This document shows positions 40,730 to 50,499 of a DNA stretch of 64,000 bases, piece after piece; position 1 is the first letter of the stretch; each line of letters begins with the position of its first letter. The position numbers were made by a program, and so were the translations under genes. Origin of the DNA: an uncultured Methanomicrobiales archaeon (GTDB lineage Archaea; Halobacteriota; Methanomicrobia; Methanomicrobiales; Methanospirillaceae); NCBI GenBank assembly GCA_903832665.1, contig CAILCG010000026.1:62001-126000 (forward strand), in the 5' to 3' direction. The notes below the pieces were generated by a model. The model did not search any database. It saw only the letters and a program-made list of their open reading frames with translations, and was not told where the DNA came from.

Positions 40730-42454
40730 TTACGTTTCCAGTGCTGAAAACTTCAGGCTGCCATCGACAAGGGCTGTGACGGTAGCGGGAATCCTGTCGA
40801 TCGCAATCCGTACCTGCTTCATACTGTCCCGGTCCCGGAGGGTAACGGTCTGGTTCTCTTTCGTATCGTAATCCACCGTGATGCAGAAGGGAGTACCGAT
40901 TTCATCCTGTCTCCTGTAACGCCGGCCTATTGCCCCGCTGTCATCATATTCAGCAAGGATACCGGCCTTGTGAAGCGTGCGGGTGATGGTATCGGCGATC
41001 TCCTCCAGACCATCCCGGGTCATGAGCGGGAAGACCGCGACCTGGATGGGGGCCACGTTGGGGGAGAAGCGCATCACCGTGCGGGCTTCGCCGTCGGCAA
41101 CATCTTCATCATAGGCCCCTTCGAGCACCGCGTAACACATGCGGTCGATACCGTACGAGGGTTCGATGACGTGAGGAACAATATCCTCGCCCCGTATGTC
41201 AATGATCTCATCGCGGACCTCGAACAGGTCAGCGGGAATATGGATCTTCTCGCCATCAACTTCTACATCAGCGCCATCGGCCGTGGGGGTTGCAACGGCA
41301 AGAGCTTCAAAGATCGCCTTTGCTTTCGTGCGGTACTGTTTACCCAGTACGCTCATATTCGGGATGATCCGTCTCCGGGGAACCTTCTTTGGCTCATCGT
41401 ACTGGATGAAGACCGTCATCGGGGTGCCGCTCTCGTTGGCATGGGCATTTAAGTCATAATCCGTGCGGTCGGCGAGACCAACCGTCTCAACCCAGCCGAA
41501 CCGGTCGGAGCGGATCTCGGCATCCCAGCAATCGGTAGCATAGTGAGCCCGCTCCTCGGGCAGGTGCTGCCGGAAACGGAGCCGGTCGGGTTTTATGCCG
41601 ATCGTTACGAGTAGGTGATGGGTAAGGGCCACGTAGTAGGCGAGGTATTCATTGGCGATAACTCCCTTGTCAACGGCTTCCCGCATCGACATTGAGACTG
41701 CATCCTCGAATTTCTCCTGTTGGACGTACGTGAGCAGTGGCATCGTGTAGTTGGCGTAGCGTTTGAACGAGGGGTGGTGATTCTTCTCGTTCGGATGAAC
41801 AAAGATCTCGGCTTCTGCCTGGGTGAACTCCCGGAGCCGGATCATACCCTGGCGGGGAGAGATCTCATTACGGTAGGACTTGCCGATCTGAACTGCACCA
41901 AACGGCAGTTTGTCCCGGTAGAACCGGAGCAGGCGGGAGAAATCCACAAACATCCCCTGTGCCGTCTCGGGACGCAGGTACCCGACACGCTGGGAACCCG
42001 GACCGATCGTTGTCTGGAACATGAGGTTGAAATTGAAGACCTCGACGTTACCGAGAACTTCCTCGCAGGCCATGCAGGCACAGGGGGCGATCGCTGCGGC
42101 AAGTTCCTCATTTTTCATAATGGAAGGATTCTTTACCCCGCCGGCTTCTGCCACGTGGTCCGCCCGGAGGAACTCCTTGCAGTGCGGGCACTGGCACATC
42201 TTGTCAGAAAATCCCTTTACGTGACCAGAAGCGATAAAAATTGCTTCCTGCCCGATCGTGGGGCATTCAATTTCATAGTAGCCTTCCTGGATGACGTAAA
42301 AATCCCGCCAGATTTTTTCGACCCGCCGCTTCATCATCGCGCCCAGCGGGCCGTAGTCGATGAAGCCCGCCACTGCGCCGTAGCATTCGGATGTGGGCCA
42401 GATGAACCCGCGGCGTTTGGCAAGCTCCATCACATTTTCAAATACGTCGCTCAT
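40730..42454 (-). CDS. glyS: Glycyl-tRNA synthetase (archaeal/eukaryal type)
   Basis: This 574-residue class II synthetase charges tRNA-Gly with glycine in the cytoplasm. Class II motifs are seen in FIDYGPLGAMMKRRVEKIWR (motif 1 region), YRNEISPRQGMIRLREFTQ (motif 2) and IEPSYGIDRMCYAVLEG (motif 3). A Cys-rich insertion near residues 85-135 (CQCPHCKEFL, CACMACEE) probably binds zinc. The C-terminal anticodon-binding domain begins around 460 (PIQVAVFPLM). The ATG at 42454 gives the usual archaeal start. Confidence 0.96.
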   Translation of the reverse strand: MSDVFENVMELAKRRGFIWPTSECYGAVAGFIDYGPLGAMMKRRVEKIWRDFYVIQEGYYEIECPTIGQEAIFIASGHVKGFSDKMCQCPHCKEFLRADHVAEAGGVKNPSIMKNEELAAAIAPCACMACEEVLGNVEVFNFNLMFQTTIGPGSQRVGYLRPETAQGMFVDFSRLLRFYRDKLPFGAVQIGKSYRNEISPRQGMIRLREFTQAEAEIFVHPNEKNHHPSFKRYANYTMPLLTYVQQEKFEDAVSMSMREAVDKGVIANEYLAYYVALTHHLLVTIGIKPDRLRFRQHLPEERAHYATDCWDAEIRSDRFGWVETVGLADRTDYDLNAHANESGTPMTVFIQYDEPKKVPRRRIIPNMSVLGKQYRTKAKAIFEALAVATPTADGADVEVDGEKIHIPADLFEVRDEIIDIRGEDIVPHVIEPSYGIDRMCYAVLEGAYDEDVADGEARTVMRFSPNVAPIQVAVFPLMTRDGLEEIADTITRTLHKAGILAEYDDSGAIGRRYRRQDEIGTPFCITVDYDTKENQTVTLRDRDSMKQVRIAIDRIPATVTALVDGSLKFSALET

Positions 42455-42778
42455 GGTGATCCCTGATCAATATCTCACTACCATTGCACAACTGACGACA
42501 AAAAGACTCTCATCCGGTACTGCACCTGCCGGGGCATCGCACAGATGTTAATCAAAGTGTATTACAATCCGCATGCAGGTACCAGTTGACCATGAGTTTG
42601 ATGAGAAATTGAGATAAAAAAAATGCGCGTCAGATTGGGCGATTTGGATGTGAAACAGCACCCGCGATCATGCGCATTTAAACACCAATTTAAAGGTCTT
42701 TTGGTCAAACAAAGCGTAAAGATAGGATTAAATAGTTCACGAAGTATTGTATATCCTAATCCCAGTACGGGGTATGCA

Positions 42779-43387
42779 ATGACCGAAGACAAACGCAAGG
42801 CACATCTCTTAAAACTCTTCAGCTCCATGTCGGGCAAGACCAAGATAGTCGAGCCGATGAAAAATATCCATGGTACTTTGAGAGACAGCGACGCGATCGA
42901 ACGAGAGGTCGCCCTCGTCATGAGAGAGATCACGGAACAGGGAATCTTCAAGACCTCATTAAAGCCGATCCAGCTTGCCAAACTCGTCACGTTATTCTAC
43001 GCTGGCAGAAATGACACTGAGATCGCCAGGGAACTGGGTGATGAGAAGTTGTCAAAGACGGTAGCCCGGGCAAGAGTCCGGCTCAAGCTCTTCCGCGAGC
43101 TTGATTTCAAGATGCCCTTTGACAAGATGAAGATGGAAGAACTTATCACGTCCGGCAAGACCATGAAGGAAGTTTCCGAAGAGCTTGGAGTGAGTCCTTC
43201 AACGCTCCGTGAATACCGCCATGTGATCGAAGAACAGGAAGACCCGACGATTGATCCGTACATCGACCGCATCCGCGACGTTATGGAAGACCGCGACCTG
43301 ACCGAGCAGATGACCCGGAGAGTAACTGCGGACAGTCTTGGGGACTCCATCGATATCACCGAAGCTGAACTGATAGATGTAACGTAA
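42779..43387 (+). CDS. Archaeal HTH protein, Cmi4-like
   Basis: From the ATG at 42779 this is a 202-residue soluble protein. Residues 60-120 hold one helix-turn-helix-like unit (IQLAKLVTLFYAGRNDTEIA) and about 120-160 a second (SGKTMKEVSEELGVSPSTLR, EYRHVIEEQE). The order resembles the haloarchaeal conditioned-medium-induced protein 4 family. The C-terminus is acidic. An ATTAAATAG box near 42727 is about 50 bases upstream. It is probably a DNA-binding regulator; targets unknown. Confidence 0.75.
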   Translation: MTEDKRKAHLLKLFSSMSGKTKIVEPMKNIHGTLRDSDAIEREVALVMREITEQGIFKTSLKPIQLAKLVTLFYAGRNDTEIARELGDEKLSKTVARARVRLKLFRELDFKMPFDKMKMEELITSGKTMKEVSEELGVSPSTLREYRHVIEEQEDPTIDPYIDRIRDVMEDRDLTEQMTRRVTADSLGDSIDITEAELIDVT

Positions 43388-43501
43388 AGGCCGATCCTTT
43401 ACCAACATCAGACCTTTTTTAGCCGTGGGCGCTCTTTTTCAAAATCACCTGAGCCGTGACCCAATGGCAAATTTCATTCGATAGGCAGCAGATCTGCATA
43501 T

Positions 43502-44164
43502 ATGCAACTCACCTGGCTCGGACATTCGTGCGTGCTGCTTACCGGTTCAAAAAAAGTGCTCATCGATCCCTTCATTAACAGCGGCAGTGTAGCGGGAACA
43601 GATCCGGACATTGTGGCAGTGACACACGGTCATGCAGATCACCTGGGTGAGGCCGTTGCCCTCAACCGGAAGACAGTTGCCATCACCGAGATCGCCCGGT
43701 ACCTGAAGGCAAAGGGCCTGCCCGCTGAAAGTATGAACATCGGGGGAACAATCGTTGTTGACGGGGTCTCTTTTACCATGACTGCCGCGATGCACTCGAG
43801 TAGCATCGAAGAAGCGGGACCGGGTTATTCTGCCGGATCCCCTGCCGGATTTGTTATCGGTATGGATGGGGTGAAGATCTACCATGCAGGGGATACAGCA
43901 CTCTTCTCGGACATGAAACTGATCGGGGATCTCTATCACCCGGATATCGCACTTCTCCCGATTGGCGGGCGCTTTACGATGGGAACTGCCGAAGCGATGA
44001 TGGCAGCAAATTTCATCGGGGCAAAAACGGTCATCCCTATCCATTATAATACCTGGGAGAGGATTGCTGCGGATCCTGTACCGTTCAAAAAGGCGATCGA
44101 GCGGACAACCGACATCAAAGTACAGATCCTGAAACCCGGAGAGAGTATACAGACCGGGTCATGA
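43502..44164 (+). CDS. UPF0173 metallo-beta-lactamase-fold hydrolase
   Basis: This 220-residue protein has the beta-lactamase fold metal site: GHSCVLL near the N-terminus, VTHGHADHLGE (HxHxDH), MHSS in the middle, IYHAGDTALFSDM, and IPIHYNTWE near the end. It belongs to the UPF0173 group of predicted metal-dependent hydrolases; the substrate is unknown. It starts with an ATG just 3' of a gap with no clear operon partner. Confidence 0.93.
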   Translation: MQLTWLGHSCVLLTGSKKVLIDPFINSGSVAGTDPDIVAVTHGHADHLGEAVALNRKTVAITEIARYLKAKGLPAESMNIGGTIVVDGVSFTMTAAMHSSSIEEAGPGYSAGSPAGFVIGMDGVKIYHAGDTALFSDMKLIGDLYHPDIALLPIGGRFTMGTAEAMMAANFIGAKTVIPIHYNTWERIAADPVPFKKAIERTTDIKVQILKPGESIQTGS

Positions 44165-44261
44165 TCTCCTCTGTCCGGACCGTCACCGCACGGAACTATG
44201 AAAAATATATATAGATAGGCAAAGATGATCTCCGCAACAAAAATTCACCCGGTGCATTACC

Positions 44262-44387
44262 ATGTCCAACTGTTCGAAGTGCGGTTCAAAAAATACCGAG
44301 TGGACAGACTGCAAGACCGTCAATGATAAGACGATTGTTGTCTGCATCTGCAATGATTGTAAACATACCTGGGAGCAGGGGCTGTAG
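44262..44387 (+). CDS. Small zinc-ribbon protein, 41 residues
   Basis: The ATG at 44262 starts MSNCSKCGSKNTEWTD, followed by CICNDCKHTWEQGL. Two CxxC knuckles about 20 residues apart form a zinc ribbon like those of TFIIS or RNA polymerase small subunits. A strong TATA box (AAATATATATAG at 44203-44214) lies upstream at the right distance for a short leader. It is probably a real, separately transcribed small protein, perhaps nucleic-acid binding. Confidence 0.75.
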   Translation: MSNCSKCGSKNTEWTDCKTVNDKTIVVCICNDCKHTWEQGL

Positions 44388-44572
44388 CAGACAAACGGGA
44401 CCGGGGAAATCCGCTCAATCATACGTATCCTCAAAGGCATAGCGCTTTTTTTCCGGATATATTTTTAGGATGCATTCTGCAGGTTTTCCGATAGATTCCC
44501 GAATATACCATTAACGGGATCCGGAAGGTACGAACCGGTGGTAATTCGGTAAATCACCAACCCGAAGACTAA

Positions 44573-45568
44573 ATGAGGTTCCGGAACAAAACGGCTGTAC
44601 ATATGCAGACTCATCATAACACTCTCGTGCGCTGCCTGTTTGCCCTTGCGTGCCTCTTCCTTATCACCGGGGTATCCGCTGCGTCAATTCAGGCATCTGT
44701 CGGGGAGATCATCCCTCTGTCGGGATATTCCTATGGCAGCCAGACGGTCTATCTCTTCTTGACCGGGCCCAATCTCCCGGTGAACGGGGTGGCCCTGAAT
44801 GACATTACCAAACATGCGGACCAGGGGTATTTTACCCGCGTGCAGGTCGACGGGGATGACCACTGGAGTTATAAATGGGGTACGGGAAACCTCGGGGGAC
44901 GACTCGATTCAGGCACCTACACGATCTGGGTAGTCAACGGACCCAACGACTTATCCCACCTGAGCCAGGCCGATTACAGCACGATCTCAGTTACGCTGGG
45001 AAAACCCTCGATCTCTGTTGATCAGCCCGCAGTACCGGGCACCATGGACCTCAAGTCCGTTCCCGATGGGGCTTCTGTAACGATGGAGGAAAAATACCTG
45101 GGTAAGACACCACTCACCCTTTCAGGACTTAATCCGGGCACCTATACGGTCACATTCTCGGCGTTCGGGTACCAGAAATTTGTCACGCAGATTCCCGTTG
45201 TTGCCGGGGGAATATCCGATGTGACCGCTAACCTTGTTCCGGATCAGGGAGCTCTCGCTATTACCTCGGTCCCCGCCGGGGCAGGTGTACAGGTGGATGG
45301 AGGCTCTACCGGGATCACACCGGTTATCGCAGGAAATCTCACCAGCGGAAATCATACGGTAGCAGTTTCCCTGGAAGGTTACCAGCCTTGGCAACAGACC
45401 GTGACGCTTCTCCCGGGACAGATCCTGCCGGTTGCGATCAATCTTTCTCCGGTATCCCCGCAAAAGACAGCAGCCGCGACAACGCCCAAGTCCGGACCAG
45501 CCCCGGCCCCGCTCATTGCGGGGTTTTTGGCAATAATGGGTATTCTCCACTATGTGCGGAGACATTGA
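44573..45568 (+). CDS. Secreted PEGA-domain protein
   Basis: This 331-residue protein has a signal peptide (CLFALACLFLITGVSAAS), an N-terminal beta domain of about 120 residues (SGYSYGSQTVYLFLTGPNLP, DSGTYTIWVVNGPNDL), two PEGA domains (about 165-230, SVPDGASVTMEEKYLGKTPL; about 235-300, SVPAGAGVQVDGGSTGITP) and a C-terminal hydrophobic helix with a basic end (YVRRH). The N-terminal domain resembles the start of the frameshifted gene at 5895 in pattern. It is probably surface-anchored. An ATG at 44603 is an alternative start. Confidence 0.87.
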   Translation: MRFRNKTAVHMQTHHNTLVRCLFALACLFLITGVSAASIQASVGEIIPLSGYSYGSQTVYLFLTGPNLPVNGVALNDITKHADQGYFTRVQVDGDDHWSYKWGTGNLGGRLDSGTYTIWVVNGPNDLSHLSQADYSTISVTLGKPSISVDQPAVPGTMDLKSVPDGASVTMEEKYLGKTPLTLSGLNPGTYTVTFSAFGYQKFVTQIPVVAGGISDVTANLVPDQGALAITSVPAGAGVQVDGGSTGITPVIAGNLTSGNHTVAVSLEGYQPWQQTVTLLPGQILPVAINLSPVSPQKTAAATTPKSGPAPAPLIAGFLAIMGILHYVRRH

Positions 45569-45685
45569 ACAACCTTCAATCACCATATGCCATATTTTAC
45601 CCCGAAAAACCGGATTGAAACCGGTGAGTGCTAAAAGCAGGGTAATATATATCGATGAATGGGCAACCGGAAAGGGGGAGTCTGC

Positions 45686-45913
45686 ATGAGTGCAAGTATC
45701 TTTGAGATCCTGATGGCAGTGGGGCTGGGTACCATAGCCGGAACCGGCATTGGCCTGCTCATCGGGTTTGTAACAAAACAGCAGAAGAGTGAATGGTCTG
45801 CCATGACCCGGAAGAAAAAAACGATCAATATCGCACTCGTACTCTTTTTTTCCGCAGTGTGTAGTGCAGGAATTGCGTGGTATATGTTTACCGGATCTCA
45901 AACTGCGCTATGA
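45686..45913 (+). CDS. Small two-helix membrane protein
   Basis: The ATG at 45686 follows GGGGGAG by five bases and gives 75 residues. Two membrane helices (about 5-30, LMAVGLGTIAGTGIGLLIGF; and 48-68, IALVLFFSAVCSAGIAWYMF) are joined by a basic loop (TKQQKSEWSAMTRKKK). An in-frame ATG at 45659 lacks such a site. Function unknown. Confidence 0.65.
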   Translation: MSASIFEILMAVGLGTIAGTGIGLLIGFVTKQQKSEWSAMTRKKKTINIALVLFFSAVCSAGIAWYMFTGSQTAL

Positions 45914-46050
45914 CAATCGGATTTGTTCGATCAATCCTAAGCGGATAATTATTACTAAAAAAAATATCTTACCCTCCGGCAGATTCCAGAATATTTTTTG
46001 GCTACCATTGACCATACAGGAAGAAAAAAGTTTTTTTTAAGGCCAATAGC

Positions 46051-46716
46051 CTATTCAAGCCACCGGGTTACATCTTCCACCGGGGGACGGATGGAGGGGG
46101 AGAGTTCATCTGCCGCGTACCCGACAGCGCACCCCATCAGTTCCCATTCGCCCGCAGGAATTCCCAGGATTTTGCAGAACTCTGGATTGCCCGACATCTG
46201 GGAAGTGATCGAAACGATCTGGAACCCCAGTTCAAGCGCCGTTGCCTTCAGCCACATATTCTCCAGGCAGTGTGCAAGCGACTGGAGTTCAACGGGGGGG
46301 AACCCCTTGCGTTCGGCCACGACGATGTAATACGGCGCATTGCCCACACCGGGAACCCGTCCCATCTTCCGGATCATACCGAGGCGCTGGACAAAGGAGA
46401 CTGCCTTTTCGCGGAGCACCGGGTTCTGTTCCATCTCCCGCTCCAGTCCCTGCGCCATGACCGTGACCTGGTCCATGACAAGGGGTATGGCTGCATCCAG
46501 GCTCCGGGATCCCCTCTTCATCACAAAGAAACGCCGGAAGTAATCTTTCGATCCCCCGATTGCAGCGGCTGCATAGGGAGCCAGCAATCCTGCGTGAAGA
46601 ATACGGCGGATCTCATCTTCATCGGGAAACTCGGGCCTGAACTGCCGGTAGGAACGGCGGTCAGCAAGGATCTGGTCAAGGTGCATATTTTTCTGGTCGA
46701 AAATCTCGTCGCACAT
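46051..46716 (-). CDS. Nitroreductase-family protein
   Basis: This 221-residue protein has the FMN-binding nitroreductase fold: DRRSYRQFRPEFPDEDEI and RILHAGLLAPYAAAAIGG at the N-terminus, a central NAPYYIVVAERK strand and LENMWLKATALELGF, IPAGEWELMGCAVGYA near the end. These proteins reduce quinones, nitro compounds or flavins with NAD(P)H. Compared with the family, the N-terminal flavin loop has a GGSKDYFRRFFVMKRG insertion that is unremarkable. Substrate unknown. Confidence 0.9.
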   Translation of the reverse strand: MCDEIFDQKNMHLDQILADRRSYRQFRPEFPDEDEIRRILHAGLLAPYAAAAIGGSKDYFRRFFVMKRGSRSLDAAIPLVMDQVTVMAQGLEREMEQNPVLREKAVSFVQRLGMIRKMGRVPGVGNAPYYIVVAERKGFPPVELQSLAHCLENMWLKATALELGFQIVSITSQMSGNPEFCKILGIPAGEWELMGCAVGYAADELSPSIRPPVEDVTRWLE

Positions 46717-46792
46717 ACAAATTTCCTTTCAAAGGTGTTTGCATGGCGGGCTATTGAAGCTTGCCGACAGGGAATGATAAGGACCTTTCGGG

Positions 46793-47389
46793 TTATCGAT
46801 GAATCGCATGCAGTAAGCCCATCACCCCAAGGGCAGCATGCACGGGTTTCCTTTCGATCTCAAAATCGTAATGCACACCGATATAATCGAGGAGGGCCGG
46901 GTTCGGGCGACCCCCGATAGGTGGCTGGTGCAATTCCATCTCAATCCTCCTGATGCCCGCAAGCTCCGGGGGATGGATCAACCACTCCGCACCTTCACAG
47001 TCACATTTCAAAAAATCGCAGCCACCCACACGTTCTAGGATCATTTTCAGAGTATAGGTAGAGGCGCTTACCTGCTGGTCATCCCAGCAGATCACTGCCG
47101 GTTTCCCATTGCCAAGTCCCCCCTCCAGCACCCGTACTGAAACATTATTTGCCCGGATATTGTCCCGGAGCAGGGCAGTTGTGACCGGCTCAACGGCAGT
47201 TACCTGCCGGGCAAAGCGGGCTGCACGGATGCAGAACGCCCCGACATTTGCACCAATATCCACCACCCGGTCTTCCGGCAGGATGTCATTGAACCGGTAC
47301 TCGCTCACTTCAGTAATCTGGCGAAACGGTGCGTCCCGTGACAGGAAGGTTACTACTTCATCTTCGGGAAAACGGGAGGAGGGACACAT
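46793..47389 (-). CDS. FkbM-family methyltransferase
   Basis: This 198-residue protein has a SAM-binding motif VVDIGANVGAFCIRAARFA and acidic ends VTAVEPVTTALLRDNI, with the FkbM feature FLKCDCEGAEWLIHPP. The family methylates sugars or small molecules at oxygen. The protein is short but complete at both ends. It sits between the nitroreductase and pirin genes on the same strand with small gaps. Confidence 0.87.
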   Translation of the reverse strand: MCPSSRFPEDEVVTFLSRDAPFRQITEVSEYRFNDILPEDRVVDIGANVGAFCIRAARFARQVTAVEPVTTALLRDNIRANNVSVRVLEGGLGNGKPAVICWDDQQVSASTYTLKMILERVGGCDFLKCDCEGAEWLIHPPELAGIRRIEMELHQPPIGGRPNPALLDYIGVHYDFEIERKPVHAALGVMGLLHAIHR

Positions 47390-47416
47390 CGGGCAGTGCC
47401 TTGATTGTACCGGAGA

Positions 47417-48274
47417 TTATGCTTTTGTTTTGATAAAAGTCCCTTCCTCATATTCTTTAAACGCCAGGCGCAGTTCATCCCGGGTATTCATAACGATAGG
47501 TCCGCGCCATGCGACGGGCTCACGGATGGGTTTTCCGCTGATGAAAAGGAACCGGAAACCCTTTTCAAACGATTGTGCCCAGATGGAATCTCCATCGCTG
47601 AACAGGACCAGGTCACGGTTGGTGACGCGATATCCCTCTTTGATATCGAAGGTGCCTTCGCCCCCGATCACGTAGGCCATTGCGGTGTGACCCGCCTTTA
47701 CTTCGTGGGAAAAAACCGAGTCGGGACCAAGGGTGACATCCAGGTACTGGGGATCGGCAATGATATCCCGGACGGGACCCTTTACCCCGTCAACTACCCC
47801 GCAAATCACCCGAATCGTGATGCCCTTCTGCGGTGTGACCACGGGAATATCTTCATTTTTTATTTCCTGGTAACGGGGTTTCATCATCTTGCCGGACCGG
47901 GGCAGGTTCACCCAGAGCTGGAACCCCCCCATACGGCCATTCATCGGTTGGGGCATTTCAGAATGGATGATGCCCGACCCCGCGGTCATCCACTGAACAT
48001 CCCCGGCATTGACGCTGCCTGCGTTACCCATGCTGTCGGTATGTTCCACCGAGCCATTGAGCATATACGTGACGGTTTCGATACCCCGGTGCGGGTGGGA
48101 GGGAAATCCTGCCAGGTAATCTTCGGGGCGGGGTGAGCGGAAATCATCCAGCATCAGGAACGGGTCAAACTGGGGAACTTCATAGTACCCGAACGCCCGG
48201 TGCAGCCGGACTCCCGCTCCTTCCACTGTTGCATATGCTGAAAGGATTCTTTCCATCATCCGCACCCGTGTCAT
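47417..48274 (-). CDS. Pirin-family protein
   Basis: This 285-residue bicupin (from the ATG at 48274) has the pirin N-terminal cupin with its metal-binding motif GFPSHPHRGIETVTYML and MTAGSGIIHSEMP, and a C-terminal cupin. Pirins bind Fe2+ or other metals; some are quercetinases and the cellular role is often unknown. The Met pair at 48259 is an alternative start. The gene diverges from the methyltransferase at 48379, with only about 105 bases between starts. Confidence 0.9.
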   Translation of the reverse strand: MTRVRMMERILSAYATVEGAGVRLHRAFGYYEVPQFDPFLMLDDFRSPRPEDYLAGFPSHPHRGIETVTYMLNGSVEHTDSMGNAGSVNAGDVQWMTAGSGIIHSEMPQPMNGRMGGFQLWVNLPRSGKMMKPRYQEIKNEDIPVVTPQKGITIRVICGVVDGVKGPVRDIIADPQYLDVTLGPDSVFSHEVKAGHTAMAYVIGGEGTFDIKEGYRVTNRDLVLFSDGDSIWAQSFEKGFRFLFISGKPIREPVAWRGPIVMNTRDELRLAFKEYEEGTFIKTKA

Positions 48275-48378
48275 AAGAGAGGACTGGAAGTCATGGCTCA
48301 TTAAAGTATGGGTCATCCAGAAGAAGTACGGCAAAACGATCGCGTTTATTGGCACTGCGTACGTACATTCCGGAGATA

Positions 48379-49185
48379 ATGGGACTCAGGGACCAGTTGC
48401 GGGGGATTATTCCGGATCGGGAACTTCGTGGGATCTCCGATCATTTCGAAGTGATTGGGGATATTGCAATCATTTCCATCCCGCCGGAACTTTCTGCCTA
48501 TAAACCAGACATAGCCCGGGTGATCGTCTCCCGTCGCAGGAATATCTCTACCGTGCTCAATAAGGTAGCCAAGGTTTCCGGAGACGGGAGAACTGCTGCG
48601 TATGAAATCCTTACGGGTACAACAATGGAGACCCTGCACCGAGAATTTGGTTTTGCGTACCGCTTCGATGTGAGCAAGGTCTTTTTCAATACCCGGCTGG
48701 CGAGTGAACGGAAGCGGATCGCTGACCAGACTGAAAGCGGCGAGAGGGTGTATGTACCGTTCTGCGGAGTCGGACCATTCGCTATTCCCGTGGCAGCCAG
48801 AGGGGCACACGTGGTAGCGGTTGAACAGAATCCTGACGCGTTTCCCTATCTTGAGGAAAATATCGGTCTCAATAAGGTGAAACAGAATATCATCGCTATC
48901 CAGGGGGATGCGTTCGATACCGGCCAGCTCCCGCACCGGCTGTTTGACCGGATCATAGCTCCGGCACCGTACGGCCTGGACAGGATTTTTGATATCCTCT
49001 CACCCCTTGTTGTGAAAAATGGAATGATGCATTTCTACACATTTAAAACCCGGAATGAGATTCCGGCACTGATGGAAGAATACGCACAGAAAGGGTTTGA
49101 TGTCACATGGTACAGCCCGTGCGGAAATGTAGCACCCGGCGTGAGCCGCTGGGTCTTCGATCTGGTTCACACTTCCCGGCCATAA
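48379..49185 (+). CDS. Trm5/Met-10+-like methyltransferase
   Basis: From the ATG at 48379, preceded by GGAG, this is a 268-residue SAM methyltransferase of the Trm5/TYW2 type: VYVPFCGVGPFAIPVAARG (motif I), VVAVEQNPDAFPYLEENI and IAIQGDAFD. It has the short N-terminal region (HFEVIGDIAIISIPPEL) but lacks the extra D1 domain of longer archaeal Trm5 proteins. The motif where Trm5 has NLP reads APAPYGLDRIF, so the reaction, m1G37 formation or a wyosine step, is uncertain. Confidence 0.82.
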   Translation: MGLRDQLRGIIPDRELRGISDHFEVIGDIAIISIPPELSAYKPDIARVIVSRRRNISTVLNKVAKVSGDGRTAAYEILTGTTMETLHREFGFAYRFDVSKVFFNTRLASERKRIADQTESGERVYVPFCGVGPFAIPVAARGAHVVAVEQNPDAFPYLEENIGLNKVKQNIIAIQGDAFDTGQLPHRLFDRIIAPAPYGLDRIFDILSPLVVKNGMMHFYTFKTRNEIPALMEEYAQKGFDVTWYSPCGNVAPGVSRWVFDLVHTSRP

Positions 49186-50239
49186 TGCAGGGTGAAGAGG
49201 CCCATATACTCATCCTCATAGCAGGCAGTGTCGCTCCTGAGGGAAAAATCAGGCCCCAGTACTGTCCTGAATAGATCATGCCACTGGGTCCGGAGCATGT
49301 GGTAATCGGTCCTCTCTCCCCGCGGCTCTGTCAGGATTGAGATTACCTCGGTCATGAGAAAGGAATCCACACAATCGGTAGCTTCGCCGGAAGGTACGTC
49401 CTGGTCAAAAGCAAAGGCAATCATCCGGCCATAGGACTGGTACACGGATAATGCAAGATCCGGTGAATACAATCCGGGTGTATCATTATTTGCATCCATC
49501 TCAAAAAGGACGAAATGATCGATCCACGGTCTGAGCCGGGCAAGATGAATCCGTTTGTCTTCGACGGGCATATGATGATAGGCAAGCGAGGAAAAAACGA
49601 TATCGTAATGCTGGCGAATGCCAGCAGAGCAGTCCTGGATACGTGCATTCTCCGTAGTGATGGGGATGCCGGGGAAGGCATCAGAGACTTTTTTTTTGCA
49701 AGTTCAATCATGGCGGGAGACGGGTCCACGAGATGTATTTCTGAAATCCGGTTTGCCTTCCCGGTCTCAACCAGACCAGAAAGGAACATCACCGTAAGGC
49801 CCCCGTCCCCGCATCCGATATCCATAATGCGCACGGGGGTACCAAATGAGGGGAGGGAATGGGTGCACTGGTGCACAAGTTGCTTCCGGATCTTTTTCAT
49901 CATTGGCACATGGGAGAAATGAACAAAAGGCCGGCGATCTTCGAACACGACAACCGGTTTTATCATTTTTCCCTGGTGCCGCTGCAAAAAGCCCAGGAGA
50001 AACGCCGATGTGGACATGCCCGCCTCTTCTCGTTTCGCACCCGCCTCGAGCCATTCGATTCCGGGGCGATCCTCTCCCCGGGCTGCAAGCAGGGTGCCGA
50101 TGTAAAAACAAAATGCCGGGAACAGGTTTCTGCGGATTTTTGGTTCGTATATCGCTGGACTGGCACCATTCTGTGCAATCTCTTTGGCATACTGGGCCCA
50201 ATGGAATTTTTCCTGTGCTGAGAGAAAAACATGAATCAC
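49167..50239 (-). pseudogene. SAM methyltransferase, frame break in an A9 run
   Basis: The first frame (GTG start at 50239) gives an N-terminal helical region and a methyltransferase motif VRIMDIGCGDGGLTVMFLSG, then HLVDPSPAMIELAKKK. The frame breaks in nine A residues (49689-49697, T on the plus strand). Shifting back one base continues VSDAFPGIPIT, then HYDIVFSSLAYHHMPVEDKR and the rest to 49167. Together they give about 357 residues, a complete enzyme. The break lies on an A-AAA-AAG-type slippery run, so -1 frameshifting, transcript slippage, phase variation or sequence error are all possible. The 3' end overlaps the convergent gene by 19 bases. Confidence 0.78.
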
Positions 50240-50292
50240 TACCCTGCTTTCCGGTTATTTAGTCAGCTTGTTGGTCGTTACAGGCAAAAATT

Positions 50293-50457
50293 ATGACGGA
50301 TATTATGATCAATAAGGTTACCGCTCAGGTATTCACTGAAAGTGAAGAGGGAAAAAGAGCAGTTGAACGGTGTTTCCCTCACTATGCAGATGAGCGGGTG
50401 ACTGAATCCGGAATTACATCCCCTCATTTACAACATCCCGTCTTCCTCATCGTATGA
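50293..50457 (+). CDS. Possible small protein, 54 residues
   Basis: An ATG at 50293 opens MTDIMINKVTAQVFTESEEG, ending HPVFLIV. It is soluble, with a charged middle (EEGKRAVERCFPHYADERV), and no family was recognised. It lies alone in the gap between two minus-strand genes and has no strong ribosome site. It may be chance. Confidence 0.3.
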   Translation: MTDIMINKVTAQVFTESEEGKRAVERCFPHYADERVTESGITSPHLQHPVFLIV

Positions 50458-50499
50458 CCGTGTGTGCGAAGAGGATTACCCGTTAGGGGTCCGGACCTT

